From CAZKMM01 sp964553915 (GTDB lineage: Bacteria > RBG-13-61-14 > DRUE01): DNA of 31,384 nt. The position numbers and the translations under genes were made by a program. This document shows, one piece after another, positions 22,201-30,262 of this stretch. Within the stretch, counting starts at the first letter, position 1; every line of letters starts with the position of its first letter. Below the pieces are notes generated by a model. It saw only the letters and a list, made by a program, of their open reading frames with translations, made no database searches and had not been told where the DNA came from. The stretch lies in the NCBI GenBank assembly GCA_964553915.1, contig CAZKMM010000014.1:1-31384 (forward strand). Direction: 5' to 3'.

Positions 22201-22230
22201 TTGAAAAAGGAAACAGTTTTCTGATATATT
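22201..22230 (+). promoter_or_regulatory. Promoter of the alkyl-sulfatase-like gene
   Basis: TTGAAA (22201-22206), 18-base spacer, TATATT (22225-22230). It stands back-to-back with the flippase promoter, 15 bases between their -35 boxes. A GGAGG sequence follows before ATG 22257. Confidence 0.5.
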
Positions 22231-22256
22231 GACAAAAAACTGGTGGAGGGAAAGAA

Positions 22257-23687
22257 ATGAACAAAAGAAATCTGGGATTGGCTTTTATTCCCCTGATTGT
22301 GGGGCTGATTATCGGCTGTATAATCAGCATTCACAAACCGGAGACAGTGATTCGGGAGCCTGAGACCCCCAAAGAGAGCAAGATAGAGTATCAAATTCCC
22401 AAAGCCCCCAAAATTAATCTTGATATGATTAAAACTACCCCTTTTTTTAAAACCTTTACCCCCCGGGTGGTAAAGGTTTGTGATGGAGTTTACCTTGCCA
22501 CTGGCTTTGCTCTGGCTAATGTCTCAATGGTGATTACTGATGAAGGACTGGTCATTATTGATACCACAGAAAGCAAAGACTCAGCTCGGGAAATCCTGAA
22601 CCGATTTCGGAAAATCACCCGGAAGCCGATTAAATATATTATTTATACTCACGGACACGGCGACCACACTCAGGGGGCAGAGGTGTTTTATCAACCCGGG
22701 GTGAAAGTAATTGCCAGCAAGCAGTTTTTAGATTTTGTTTCCTTTGAGACCCGGCTGATTGGCAACTGGACTCGCTGGGCAAGAAGGGTTCAATCTGCCC
22801 GGGCAGAGCCTGATTATGCGAGAATCAAGGTGCCGGTTCGCCAGGTGGTTCGGGCAGATGTCGGCACCCCGGATATTATTATGCCAAATATTACCTTTGA
22901 TGGAGAATATCAGTTTGAACTGGGCGGAGAAGTCTTTCAACTTTTCTATGCGCCGGGAGAAACTCCAGATACCATCATCGTCTGGCTTCCGAAAAAGAGA
23001 GTGCTTTTCTGTGCTGATGATTATTATGCGTCTTTCCCCAATCTCTCTGCACCGATGCTGGCACCCAGACCGATTCAGGGATGGATCAAGTCCCTGGAGA
23101 AGATGATTTCGCTGGAGCCAGAATATCTGGTTCCCGGTCATACTGGAGCGGTGAGCGGAAAAGACAAGGTTCGGGAGGTGCTCACTAACTATCGGGATGC
23201 GATCAAATCTATTTACGAGCAGACCCTGAATTGCATCAATCAGGGATTAAGTGTGAAAGAAGCGGTTCGGAGAGTGAAGCTTCCCGCTCATCTTGCCCAG
23301 CTTCCTTATCTTCAGGAATATTATGGCACAGTGGAATGGTCGGTTCGGGGGATATATCAGGGGGCAATCGGCTGGTATGATGGCTATGGCACCAAATTAA
23401 ATCCCCTTCCTCCCTCCTATCGGGCAAGGGAGCTGGTGAAACTGGCAGGAGGAGCAGATAAAATTCTCCAGCGGGCAATAGAGCTTCAGAAGAACAAAGA
23501 GTATCAATTATCTTCTGAGCTCTGTGATATAGTGATTCAGGCAAATCCTAATGATAAATTAGCCCACTTGATTAAAGCGGTAAATATGGAATATCTGGCC
23601 GTCTCTGCTGGTAATCTCAACAAATTTGGTTTTTACTTTTCCGCTTCTCAGCTGGAGTTAAAACAGGCTGGCTATAAAGAAAAATAA
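22257..23687 (+). CDS. MBL-fold metallo-hydrolase with alkyl-sulfatase-type dimerisation domain, probable lipoprotein
   Basis: A 476-residue protein. The metallo-beta-lactamase domain has THGHGDH (His132, His134, Asp136, His137), LVPGHTGAVSG and FCADDYYAS, a two-zinc site. From about residue 370, AIGWYDGYGTKLNPLPPS and ELVKLAGGADKILQRAIEL match the dimerisation domain of SdsA1/BDS1-type alkyl sulfatases. The N-terminus (KR, hydrophobic core, LIIGC at 17-21) fits a lipobox with lipidated Cys21, so it should be membrane-anchored on the periplasmic side. The reaction may be sulfate-ester or other ester hydrolysis; the sequence cannot decide. GGAGG precedes the ATG. It abuts the convergent radical-SAM gene stop-to-stop with no intervening base. 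Confidence 0.85.
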   Translation: MNKRNLGLAFIPLIVGLIIGCIISIHKPETVIREPETPKESKIEYQIPKAPKINLDMIKTTPFFKTFTPRVVKVCDGVYLATGFALANVSMVITDEGLVIIDTTESKDSAREILNRFRKITRKPIKYIIYTHGHGDHTQGAEVFYQPGVKVIASKQFLDFVSFETRLIGNWTRWARRVQSARAEPDYARIKVPVRQVVRADVGTPDIIMPNITFDGEYQFELGGEVFQLFYAPGETPDTIIVWLPKKRVLFCADDYYASFPNLSAPMLAPRPIQGWIKSLEKMISLEPEYLVPGHTGAVSGKDKVREVLTNYRDAIKSIYEQTLNCINQGLSVKEAVRRVKLPAHLAQLPYLQEYYGTVEWSVRGIYQGAIGWYDGYGTKLNPLPPSYRARELVKLAGGADKILQRAIELQKNKEYQLSSELCDIVIQANPNDKLAHLIKAVNMEYLAVSAGNLNKFGFYFSASQLELKQAGYKEK

Positions 23688-25088
23688 TTAAGCCCACTTA
23701 AAGCTGTATTTGACTGCCAGCCAGAGCAGGTAAGGAAGCTGTTTCTTATTCGGAAAAAGCTTGATAATCCGCCAGAGTCGCCAGGGATTCAAATAAAACC
23801 TGATAAAAGTCCAGCGAGCAAGTCTCTTTAGTTGTCTGGGGTTGAGTTCACTTAAAGTTGTCTCGGGAAAGAAATAAGTATATTGCTCAAAGTCTGCTTT
23901 TAATTGATAGCCCATCTCGGTTGCCTGCTGGAAAAGCTCGGTGCCGGGAAAAGGAGTAACAAACCAGATATTAAAAGAATGGAGCTTGCTTTTCAGGGCA
24001 AAATCCAGAGTCTTTTTTATTTCTTCCTTGGTCTCGCTGGGAAAGCCAATCATAAAAAACCCATCCACCATTATGTCTTTCTGGTCAGTTTTTTCTATCG
24101 CGGTTTTTACCTTTTCCAGATTCAGGTGTTTTTTGACCATTTTCTGGAGCCGGGGACTGGCAGTCTCTACCGCATAAGTAATCCGATAGGTTCCAATCGC
24201 TTTCAATTTCTCTAAAAGCTCATCATCCACCATATCTCCCCGAATCCCGTTGGGGAAATTGATGGAGAATTTTAATCCCCGCTTCAGAATCAGCTCGCAG
24301 ATTCTTTTTGCCCGGCGGGGATGGTTATTAAAACAGTCGTCAATAATATAGAGTTCTTTAATTCCATATTGTTTTTGAAGAATCTCCATCTCTGCCACCA
24401 CGTTTTCCGGGCTTCGGGGACGAAAGCCCACTCCAAAAATCCTGTGGCAATAGGTGCATTTAAAGGTGCAACCTCTGCTGGTCATCACCTGCATATATTC
24501 CTTGTGCACATAGGTAGTGCCGAATCTGGGAAGGTCAAAATATCTTTCAATCTTGATTAAATCCCAGGCGGGAAAGGGAAGAGAGTCCAGGTCTTCAATA
24601 AAGGGTCTGGGAGGATTAAATTGAGCCCTGCCATTTTCCCGATATGCCAGTCCGAGTATCTCCTTTAACTCTCCTCTTCCATAAATAAGCCAGTCCACCA
24701 GCTCTGCCAGGGTAAATTCACCCTCTCCCCGAACCAGAAAATCCAGATTCTTATCCTGAAAACAAATCTCGCCAGCAGTGGTGGGATAAGGACCTCCGAC
24801 CACAATAGGGATCTGAGGAAAACTCTTTTTGCTCAACTGAGCCAGATGATGAAGCTCTTTAGCTTCAAAGCTCATCCCGCTGATGCCTAGAAGTTCGGGC
24901 TGAAATTCTCCGATTTGCTCCAGCACCTGTTCAAAGCTCAATCCTTCAGGAAGCAGATCAATAATTTTCACCTTTAACTCCGGGAAATTCTGGCGGAGAT
25001 AACTTGCCAGATACATCAAACCAAGGGGTTGACCGAACTTCTGCCGTGCGGTTCTGTGCCCAACTTTAACCAATAAAACTCCGGGCAT
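23688..25088 (-). CDS. B12-binding-domain radical SAM protein
   Basis: A 466-residue protein of the cobalamin-binding radical SAM class. The N-terminal 140 residues form a Rossmann-like B12-binding domain (GISGMSFEAKEL, PIVVGGPYPTT) without the DxHxxG cobalamin-ligating His. The radical SAM core has TSRGCTFKCTYC (Cys207, Cys211, Cys214) and RGDMVDDELLEKLKAIG further on. Such enzymes do methylations or other difficult C-C chemistry on lipids, natural products or bacteriochlorophyll-type molecules; the substrate here is unknown. It is the last gene of the ACD alpha, coaE, Hsp70 operon, four bases after the Hsp70 gene, and may depend on that chaperone. A short basic C-terminal part is aromatic-rich. 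Confidence 0.88.
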   Translation of the reverse strand: MPGVLLVKVGHRTARQKFGQPLGLMYLASYLRQNFPELKVKIIDLLPEGLSFEQVLEQIGEFQPELLGISGMSFEAKELHHLAQLSKKSFPQIPIVVGGPYPTTAGEICFQDKNLDFLVRGEGEFTLAELVDWLIYGRGELKEILGLAYRENGRAQFNPPRPFIEDLDSLPFPAWDLIKIERYFDLPRFGTTYVHKEYMQVMTSRGCTFKCTYCHRIFGVGFRPRSPENVVAEMEILQKQYGIKELYIIDDCFNNHPRRAKRICELILKRGLKFSINFPNGIRGDMVDDELLEKLKAIGTYRITYAVETASPRLQKMVKKHLNLEKVKTAIEKTDQKDIMVDGFFMIGFPSETKEEIKKTLDFALKSKLHSFNIWFVTPFPGTELFQQATEMGYQLKADFEQYTYFFPETTLSELNPRQLKRLARWTFIRFYLNPWRLWRIIKLFPNKKQLPYLLWLAVKYSFKWA

Positions 25089-25092
25089 CTGC

Positions 25093-26895
25093 TCAGTCCT
25101 GCTCTCGCCAGAAAAGTAATTTCTGCCACCAGCTCTTCTGTTTGGGTGGTGGAGGAGATTTTATCTGGGGCTTTTGAGGAGAAGAAGGTTTTGTCGGTTC
25201 TGATGGAGCAGGCTTTTTTACTGGCTCAGCTTGAGGAGAAGAAGGAACCGCGGGTTTTTTTTCTGCCTGAGGGGTTTTTAATTTTCGCTCTCGGGTGACG
25301 GTTCTGGTAATGACCGTATCAACTTTCTCTTTGCTTACCGGTTTTTTCGGCTCCACCAATTTTTGATGAAAGATTTTAGTTTGAGAGCTTTCTACCTGTA
25401 TGGTAGATTTTTGTTCAATGCCGGTATCCGGGTCCCGGGCAGTTAAAGAAAGCACTCCTTCCGGACTGATGGTAAAGGTCACCTCCACCCGGCTTTTGCC
25501 TTTGGGAGCCGGCTTTAAGCCGGTAAACTTAAAATCGCCAATAGGGACACATTCGCTGGCTTTAAGGCTATCTCCCTGAACAATTTTGAGCTGGAGGGAG
25601 GTTTGATTATCTTTACTGGTGGTAAAAATCTTTTTTTTCTGATTGGGCACCGGGGTATTTCTTTCAAAAACCCTTAGCACCTTATCTCCGCCAAGCTGTA
25701 TTCCAATGGTTATGGGAAGAACATCCAGAAGCATTATTTCCTGGTTTTTACTTCCTGCCAGACTGTCTGCCAGAATTGCCGCACCGATTGCCACCGCCTC
25801 ATCCGGATGAACCGCTTTGCTCGGACTCTTTTTGAAAAATTCAGCTACCTTTCTCGCCACCAGAGGCACCCGGGTGGAGCCACCGACCAGAATTACCGCA
25901 TCTATATCTTCTACCCGGAGCTTGCAGTCATCCAGCACCTTTTCACAGCTCTTTAAAGTAGAATCCACCAGGTCTTCAATTAATTTTTCAAACTCTTCCC
26001 TTTTAATGGTTAAATCAATGTTCAGGGGACCCTCAGAGCCCATTGTAATATAAGGGATATTTATCCGAGCCTGGGGTCTGGAACTCAATTCAATTTTAGC
26101 CTGCTCGCAGGCATCCTGAATCCGCTGATGAGCAATCGGGTCTCTGGAAAGGTCAATCCCGTATTGTTTTTCAAAATGATAAAACACCCATTCTACCAGC
26201 CGATTATCAAAATCCACTCCCCCTAAAAAAGTATCTCCGCCTGTGGCTTTTACCTCAAAAATATTATCCCTGACCTCCAGGATAGAAATATCAAAAGTTC
26301 CTCCTCCCAGGTCATAGACCGCGATTTTTTGCTTCAAGCTCTTGCCAAAGCCATAAGCAATAGCCGCGGCGGTTGGTTCGTTAATTATCCGGATCACTTC
26401 TAGCCGGGCAATCTCACCCGCATTTTTCACCGCCTGACGCTGTCGGTCATTAAAATAAGCAGGAACTGTGACCACTGCTTTATCTATCTCCTTGCCAATT
26501 CGCTCCTGAGAGATATTGCGGACATGGTCTAAAATTAAAGCGGAAACTTCACTCAAGCCATAAAGCTCATCTCGGAGCTTAATCACTATTTCCTGCTCAC
26601 CGCTGGGCAAAACCTGATACTTGATGTAATCCTTTGCCCGAGAAACCTCCGACGAGAAGAAAGGTCTGCCAATCAACCGCTTGGAAGCATAAATGGTGTT
26701 TTTGGGATTAATCAAAATCTGCCTTTTGGCAGGCTGTCCCACCAGCCGATTGCCCTTATTGTCAATTGCCACTACTGAGGGAATTAAATAGCTTCCCCCG
26801 GTATCCGAGATAACCCGGGGTCTGCCATTTTCTACTATTGCAGCACAGGAATTAGTTGTGCCCAGGTCTATTCCGATGACTATCTCTTCTGCCAT
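25093..26895 (-). CDS. Hsp70-family chaperone lacking the lid, with Pro-rich tail
   Basis: A 600-residue DnaK-like protein. The ATPase domain is complete: GIDLGTTNSCAAIVENG at the start, VTVPAYFNDRQRQAVKNAG, INEPTAAAIAYGFG, VYDLGGGTFDISIL and ILVGGSTRVP. The beta-sandwich substrate domain is present (LLDVLPITIGIQLGG, FERNTPVPNQKK, LTARDPDTGIEQKSTI). At about residue 507 the helical lid is replaced by 94 residues rich in Pro, Lys and Ser, ending KSWWQKLLFWREQD. That end is aromatic and amphipathic, and no DnaK-type acidic C-terminus is present. No dnaJ or grpE is nearby, so it is probably a specialised paralogue, perhaps tethered by its tail. TATAAT (26914-26919) lies 18 bases before the ATG, without a Shine-Dalgarno, so it may also be transcribed separately. 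Confidence 0.92.
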   Translation of the reverse strand: MAEEIVIGIDLGTTNSCAAIVENGRPRVISDTGGSYLIPSVVAIDNKGNRLVGQPAKRQILINPKNTIYASKRLIGRPFFSSEVSRAKDYIKYQVLPSGEQEIVIKLRDELYGLSEVSALILDHVRNISQERIGKEIDKAVVTVPAYFNDRQRQAVKNAGEIARLEVIRIINEPTAAAIAYGFGKSLKQKIAVYDLGGGTFDISILEVRDNIFEVKATGGDTFLGGVDFDNRLVEWVFYHFEKQYGIDLSRDPIAHQRIQDACEQAKIELSSRPQARINIPYITMGSEGPLNIDLTIKREEFEKLIEDLVDSTLKSCEKVLDDCKLRVEDIDAVILVGGSTRVPLVARKVAEFFKKSPSKAVHPDEAVAIGAAILADSLAGSKNQEIMLLDVLPITIGIQLGGDKVLRVFERNTPVPNQKKKIFTTSKDNQTSLQLKIVQGDSLKASECVPIGDFKFTGLKPAPKGKSRVEVTFTISPEGVLSLTARDPDTGIEQKSTIQVESSQTKIFHQKLVEPKKPVSKEKVDTVITRTVTRERKLKTPQAEKKPAVPSSPQAEPVKKPAPSEPTKPSSPQKPQIKSPPPPKQKSWWQKLLFWREQD

Positions 26896-26913
26896 TTTTT
26901 GATTTTTTAATTT

Positions 26914-26919
26914 ATTATA
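26914..26919 (-). promoter_or_regulatory. Perfect -10 box upstream of the Hsp70 gene
   Basis: Minus-strand TATAAT in the 50-base gap between coaE and the Hsp70 gene, 18 bases before its ATG. The -35 is poor (TGGAAT at 17 bases). It predicts a leader of about 11-12 bases lacking a Shine-Dalgarno. Confidence 0.4.
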
Positions 26920-26945
26920 TGCCCAGAAAAAATAAAATTCCAGAA

Positions 26946-27542
26946 TTATTTTTTTAAAAGCTCTTTCCAGAGGGCAATAACTTTTTCTCTCAGCTCCTCT
27001 AAACTGCCGTTATTTTCAATGACAAAATCTGCTTTTTTTATTTTTTCGGAATCCGGGCTTTGATTTTTAATTCTCGCCCGCACCTCTTCAGGCGAAACCC
27101 CATCTCGCTCACAAACCCTTTTAACCTTCTGCTCCTCATCTGCAACCACAACAATGACCGGACGAATCCAGCTAACTTGAGCACTTTCCAGAAGGAGGGG
27201 AGCATCAATGATTACCAGTTCTGCTCCCTGCGTTTGTGCCTTTTGAATTTCCCGGGCAATCTCCCGGGCAATTCTCGGGTGGGTGATTTTTTCCAGGTCA
27301 GCTTTTGCCTGGGGGTCAGAAAAAACAATCCCTGCCAGCTTTTCCCGGTTAATGCTCTGGTCTGGGTTTAAAATTTCTTTACCAAACCTCTTAACTATCT
27401 CCTCCCAGGCAGGTCTTCCCGGCTCCACCACCAGACGGGCAAGCAGGTCTGCATCTATGTGATAAGCACCTAGTTCTTTGAAAATTTGAGCAACCGTGGT
27501 TTTACCTGAGCCGATGCCTCCAGTAAGACCGACAATTTTCAT
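26946..27542 (-). CDS. coaE: Dephospho-CoA kinase
   Basis: Last step of coenzyme A synthesis: phosphorylates the 3'-hydroxyl of dephospho-CoA with ATP. The 198-residue protein has the P-loop GLTGGIGSGKTT (residues 5-16), the acceptor-binding IDADLLARLVVEPG (about 29-42), KITHPRIAREI and IIDAPLLLES. The length is normal. Its ATG overlaps the stop codon of the ACD-alpha gene (ATGA at 27539-27542), so the two are translationally coupled. CoA made here is also the substrate of that upstream enzyme family. The Hsp70 gene follows after 50 bases. Confidence 0.96.
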   Translation of the reverse strand: MKIVGLTGGIGSGKTTVAQIFKELGAYHIDADLLARLVVEPGRPAWEEIVKRFGKEILNPDQSINREKLAGIVFSDPQAKADLEKITHPRIAREIAREIQKAQTQGAELVIIDAPLLLESAQVSWIRPVIVVVADEEQKVKRVCERDGVSPEEVRARIKNQSPDSEKIKKADFVIENNGSLEELREKVIALWKELLKK

Positions 27543-29011
27543 CCCGCCCTTGCCCTTCGCCAGAGATGATATTCGGTAATTGACTTTAAGGAACGAATCG
27601 CCAGTTCAATATTAGGATATACCATCACTTCACTTAATAGCAATTCTTTCAGACTTTTTAAATTGCGGATAAAAGCCTGCTGAATAACTGTAGAGACCGG
27701 GAGAATCGGGAAATTATATTCCTGAATCATTTCCCGGATTATCCGGCAATATTTTAAATCTGCTTCTTTTCTCTGCTGGTCAAATTTTTCCAGGTCAAGA
27801 ACTTCTTTAAGGGGGGAAATTTTTGCCAGGTCGGGAATAGAATGCGCCCAGCCCACACCAATGAGAAGCAAACTGTCTATATCTCCGCTTTCAATTAAAA
27901 TCGGCATCACCTGCCTGGGACTGGCATATCCAATTCCTGCCACCAGGTCCACCGGATTTCCCGGCACCCACCAGGGAGGAAGCATTTTTTTGAGCTTCTC
28001 CAGGGTAGAAGGAGAAAGCTCGGCAACCTCCAAGCTATGCTCCAGGCAATAATCTGCGGACATCACCCCCATACCTCCACCACCGGTAAGAATTCCCACT
28101 CTCCTCCCTCCGGGAGCAGGAGTAGCAACCAATCCTGCGGAAATTACTATTGCTTCTTCCATTGTTTCAACTCTAATCATTCCAGTCTGGTTGCAAATAG
28201 CCTGAAAAATTTTATCTTCCCCTGCCATTGCCCCGGTATGGGAGCGAGCCGCTCTCACTCCTGCCTGGGTCCTGCCGGTCTTTAAGACCACAATCGGTTT
28301 CTTCAGGCTGGTCTCATAAGCAGATTCAATAAAACTTCTTCCTTCAGGTATCCCCTCAATGTAAAGCAAAATGACTTTTGTCTGCGGGTCTTTGGCAAAG
28401 TGCCAGAGATAATCAGACCAGTTAAGCACCGCCATATTTCCGGCACTCACCCCTTTAGAAATCCCGAAGCCATAATAATCCAGTCCCTGTGCCAGCCAGG
28501 TAAGAAGATTACCGCTCTGGCTGATGATGCCAATCTTCCCCGGCTTGGGGAAGTAAGTGGGCATCCAGCAGTGAAGATTATGCTCCGGGCAGGAAATCCC
28601 CTGACCATTCGGTCCTATGACCGGGATATTGGCTTTTAAAGAAAGCTCTCTTATTTTTCTTTGAAGTTCTTCTCCCTCTTCCCCCAGCTCGGCAAATCCT
28701 GCTGAAATAACCACTATCGCTTTAACTTTCTTCCGAACACATTCTTCCATCACCCCGGGAACCCCCCGGGCAGGAATGGTAATTACCGCCAAATCCACTG
28801 GCTCCGGAACCTCTAAAATGCTGGGATAACACCTCAAGCCCAAAATTTCCTTTTCTTTAGGGTTGATGGGATAAATCTTGCCCTGATACCTGCCGGTTAG
28901 AAGATTATGGAGAATAATAAAACCCCATTTGGATAAATTTTTACTGGCTCCAATCAATGCCAGGGATTCCGGGTAAAATAAATACTTCATTTTCACTTTA
29001 AAAGAATTCAT
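27539..29011 (-). CDS. Acetate/acyl-CoA ligase (ADP-forming) alpha-subunit-like protein
   Basis: A 490-residue CoA-binding protein of the ADP-forming acyl-CoA synthetase family. It has the N-terminal CoA-binding Rossmann domain (SLALIGASKNLSKWG, IYPINPKEKEILGLRCYPS), then the succinyl-CoA-ligase-like flavodoxin domains (IGIISQSGNLLTWLA, ILLYIEGIPEGRSFIESA). His258 in ARSHTGAMAG matches the phospho-histidine of the mechanism. It couples acyl-CoA cleavage to ATP formation, typical of anaerobic fermenters. The ATP-grasp beta subunit is not fused and not adjacent, so it must be encoded elsewhere or the protein does something else. GAGGAG supports ATG 29011; a promoter is seen upstream. It heads the operon with coaE. 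Confidence 0.88.
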   Translation of the reverse strand: MNSFKVKMKYLFYPESLALIGASKNLSKWGFIILHNLLTGRYQGKIYPINPKEKEILGLRCYPSILEVPEPVDLAVITIPARGVPGVMEECVRKKVKAIVVISAGFAELGEEGEELQRKIRELSLKANIPVIGPNGQGISCPEHNLHCWMPTYFPKPGKIGIISQSGNLLTWLAQGLDYYGFGISKGVSAGNMAVLNWSDYLWHFAKDPQTKVILLYIEGIPEGRSFIESAYETSLKKPIVVLKTGRTQAGVRAARSHTGAMAGEDKIFQAICNQTGMIRVETMEEAIVISAGLVATPAPGGRRVGILTGGGGMGVMSADYCLEHSLEVAELSPSTLEKLKKMLPPWWVPGNPVDLVAGIGYASPRQVMPILIESGDIDSLLLIGVGWAHSIPDLAKISPLKEVLDLEKFDQQRKEADLKYCRIIREMIQEYNFPILPVSTVIQQAFIRNLKSLKELLLSEVMVYPNIELAIRSLKSITEYHLWRRARAG

Positions 29012-29107
29012 CTCCTACTCCTCACTTCTTGATTCTGGTTATAAAAATATAAAAGAATCTTGTCCCTTTGTCTAATTTGGGCTAATAAGAGGGTTTAAGA
29101 GTCTTGA

Positions 29108-29440
29108 TTATTCAGGGTTGGAGCAAATTTTTTTCAGTTCCGGGAAATTTTTTTGTGTTGTAGCCAGAAATTGTATTCCGGTATAAAAGGGATAATCATT
29201 ACAGGTGGGGGCATAGCTTTTGGTCCATACCACTTTTCCCAGAGCAATAAGCATTTTTTCGGTTTGACCGTTGAGAGGAATTAACAATGCCAATTCTTCT
29301 CCATTATCAAAATTGATGGGGGAACGGAGACAGCATCCACCCAGGCTTATATCTACCGCCCGGCAATCAAACAACAACTGGGGAGTTATACATTTAACTG
29401 CCCGGTCAAACTTAATCCTCGGATATGCTCTCTTTTCCAT
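29108..29440 (-). CDS. PilZ-domain protein (c-di-GMP binding)
   Basis: A 110-residue single-domain PilZ protein. Both ligand motifs are intact: RAYPR (RxxxR, Arg4 to Arg8) and DISLGG (D/NxSxxG, Asp30 to Gly35), followed by GEELALLIPLNG and GKVVWTK, the PilZ barrel. It should bind cyclic di-GMP and relay it to an unknown partner controlling motility, adhesion or polysaccharide. AAGGAG precedes the ATG. Its promoter's -35 overlaps the stop codon of the upstream C26 peptidase gene, so it can be expressed independently. No cyclase, phosphodiesterase with GGDEF/EAL, or pilus gene lies in the window. Confidence 0.88.
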   Translation of the reverse strand: MEKRAYPRIKFDRAVKCITPQLLFDCRAVDISLGGCCLRSPINFDNGEELALLIPLNGQTEKMLIALGKVVWTKSYAPTCNDYPFYTGIQFLATTQKNFPELKKICSNPE

Positions 29441-29474
29441 TCACCTTCTCCTTAAGTGAATTGCTGTTTTCAAT

Positions 29475-29504
29475 AGCATAGAAGAAAAAAAGCCCATTTG
29501 TCAA
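29475..29504 (-). promoter_or_regulatory. Promoter of the PilZ gene, overlapping the upstream stop codon
   Basis: Minus strand TTGACA (29499-29504), 18-base spacer, TATGCT (29475-29480). The TGA within TTGACA is also the stop codon of the C26 peptidase gene. Confidence 0.6.
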
Positions 29505-30262
29505 ATATTTTTTCCCTGACAGAGCTTCACGAACCGCTTAAAAAATAAAAAATGCTCAGGATATTTCTTATAAAGCAGTTCCGGATGCCACTGCACCCCG
29601 ATAATTATTCCCTTTTCACCTTCTATCGCTTCAATTACCCGATCCGGACTCTGGGCAGAGACCCGGAGTCCTTCCCCCAGCTTCTTTACCGCCTGATGAT
29701 GAGTGCTGTTCACCCAGATAATTTTGGGCTTCTTAATCGGACGAGAGAATAATAACTTGCTTAAAAGTGTATCTGGCGCAACCTCTACTGGATGAGCGGT
29801 TGTATCCCGCTCCGTGGTCTGCTCGTGCCTGATAATAAATGAACTCTGTAAAGCCAAATCCTGATAAAGACTGCCCCCAAAAGCCACATTTATTGCCTGC
29901 TCCCCTCCGCAGATGCCTAAAACCGGCAAGCCCATCCTCACCGCCTCTAAAATCAACTTCCGTTCAAATTTGCTCCGGAAAGGCTTGGTTTTTATGGAAG
30001 CTTTTTCCAGCATCCTTTCGCCATAATCCTCGGGGGGAATATCAAAGGCTCCCCCGGAAATCACCAGACCATCTAAACTATTGAGAATTCTTTTCAGCTC
30101 AGAAAAGTCCTCACCGGGCGAGATTAAAACCACCGCTCCACCCGCATCCCGAATTGCCTCTATATACCTCTCCCAGAGATGAACAATCTTTTTCCCGCTC
30201 AGCCGATGTTGAAACCGGCTTCCATCATCTATGTCTGCAGTGACTCCAATTAAAGGCTTCAT
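29501..30262 (-). CDS. Gamma-glutamyl-gamma-aminobutyrate hydrolase-type class I glutamine amidotransferase (peptidase C26)
   Basis: A 253-residue alpha/beta hydrolase of the class I GATase fold. The catalytic triad is visible: nucleophile Cys118 in LGICGGEQ, then His226 and Glu228 in GVQWHPELL. DGLVISGGAFDIPPEDYG and STHHQAVKKLG are typical of the PuuD/C26 branch. It should hydrolyse gamma-glutamyl amides, for example gamma-glutamyl-GABA in putrescine degradation or gamma-glutamyl peptides. Its ATG overlaps the amidohydrolase stop (ATGA, 30259-30262), so it is coupled to that gene. The pairing suggests scavenging of gamma-glutamyl or D-amino-acid amides, perhaps from cell-wall material, but no other Puu genes are present. 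Confidence 0.9.
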   Translation of the reverse strand: MKPLIGVTADIDDGSRFQHRLSGKKIVHLWERYIEAIRDAGGAVVLISPGEDFSELKRILNSLDGLVISGGAFDIPPEDYGERMLEKASIKTKPFRSKFERKLILEAVRMGLPVLGICGGEQAINVAFGGSLYQDLALQSSFIIRHEQTTERDTTAHPVEVAPDTLLSKLLFSRPIKKPKIIWVNSTHHQAVKKLGEGLRVSAQSPDRVIEAIEGEKGIIIGVQWHPELLYKKYPEHFLFFKRFVKLCQGKNI

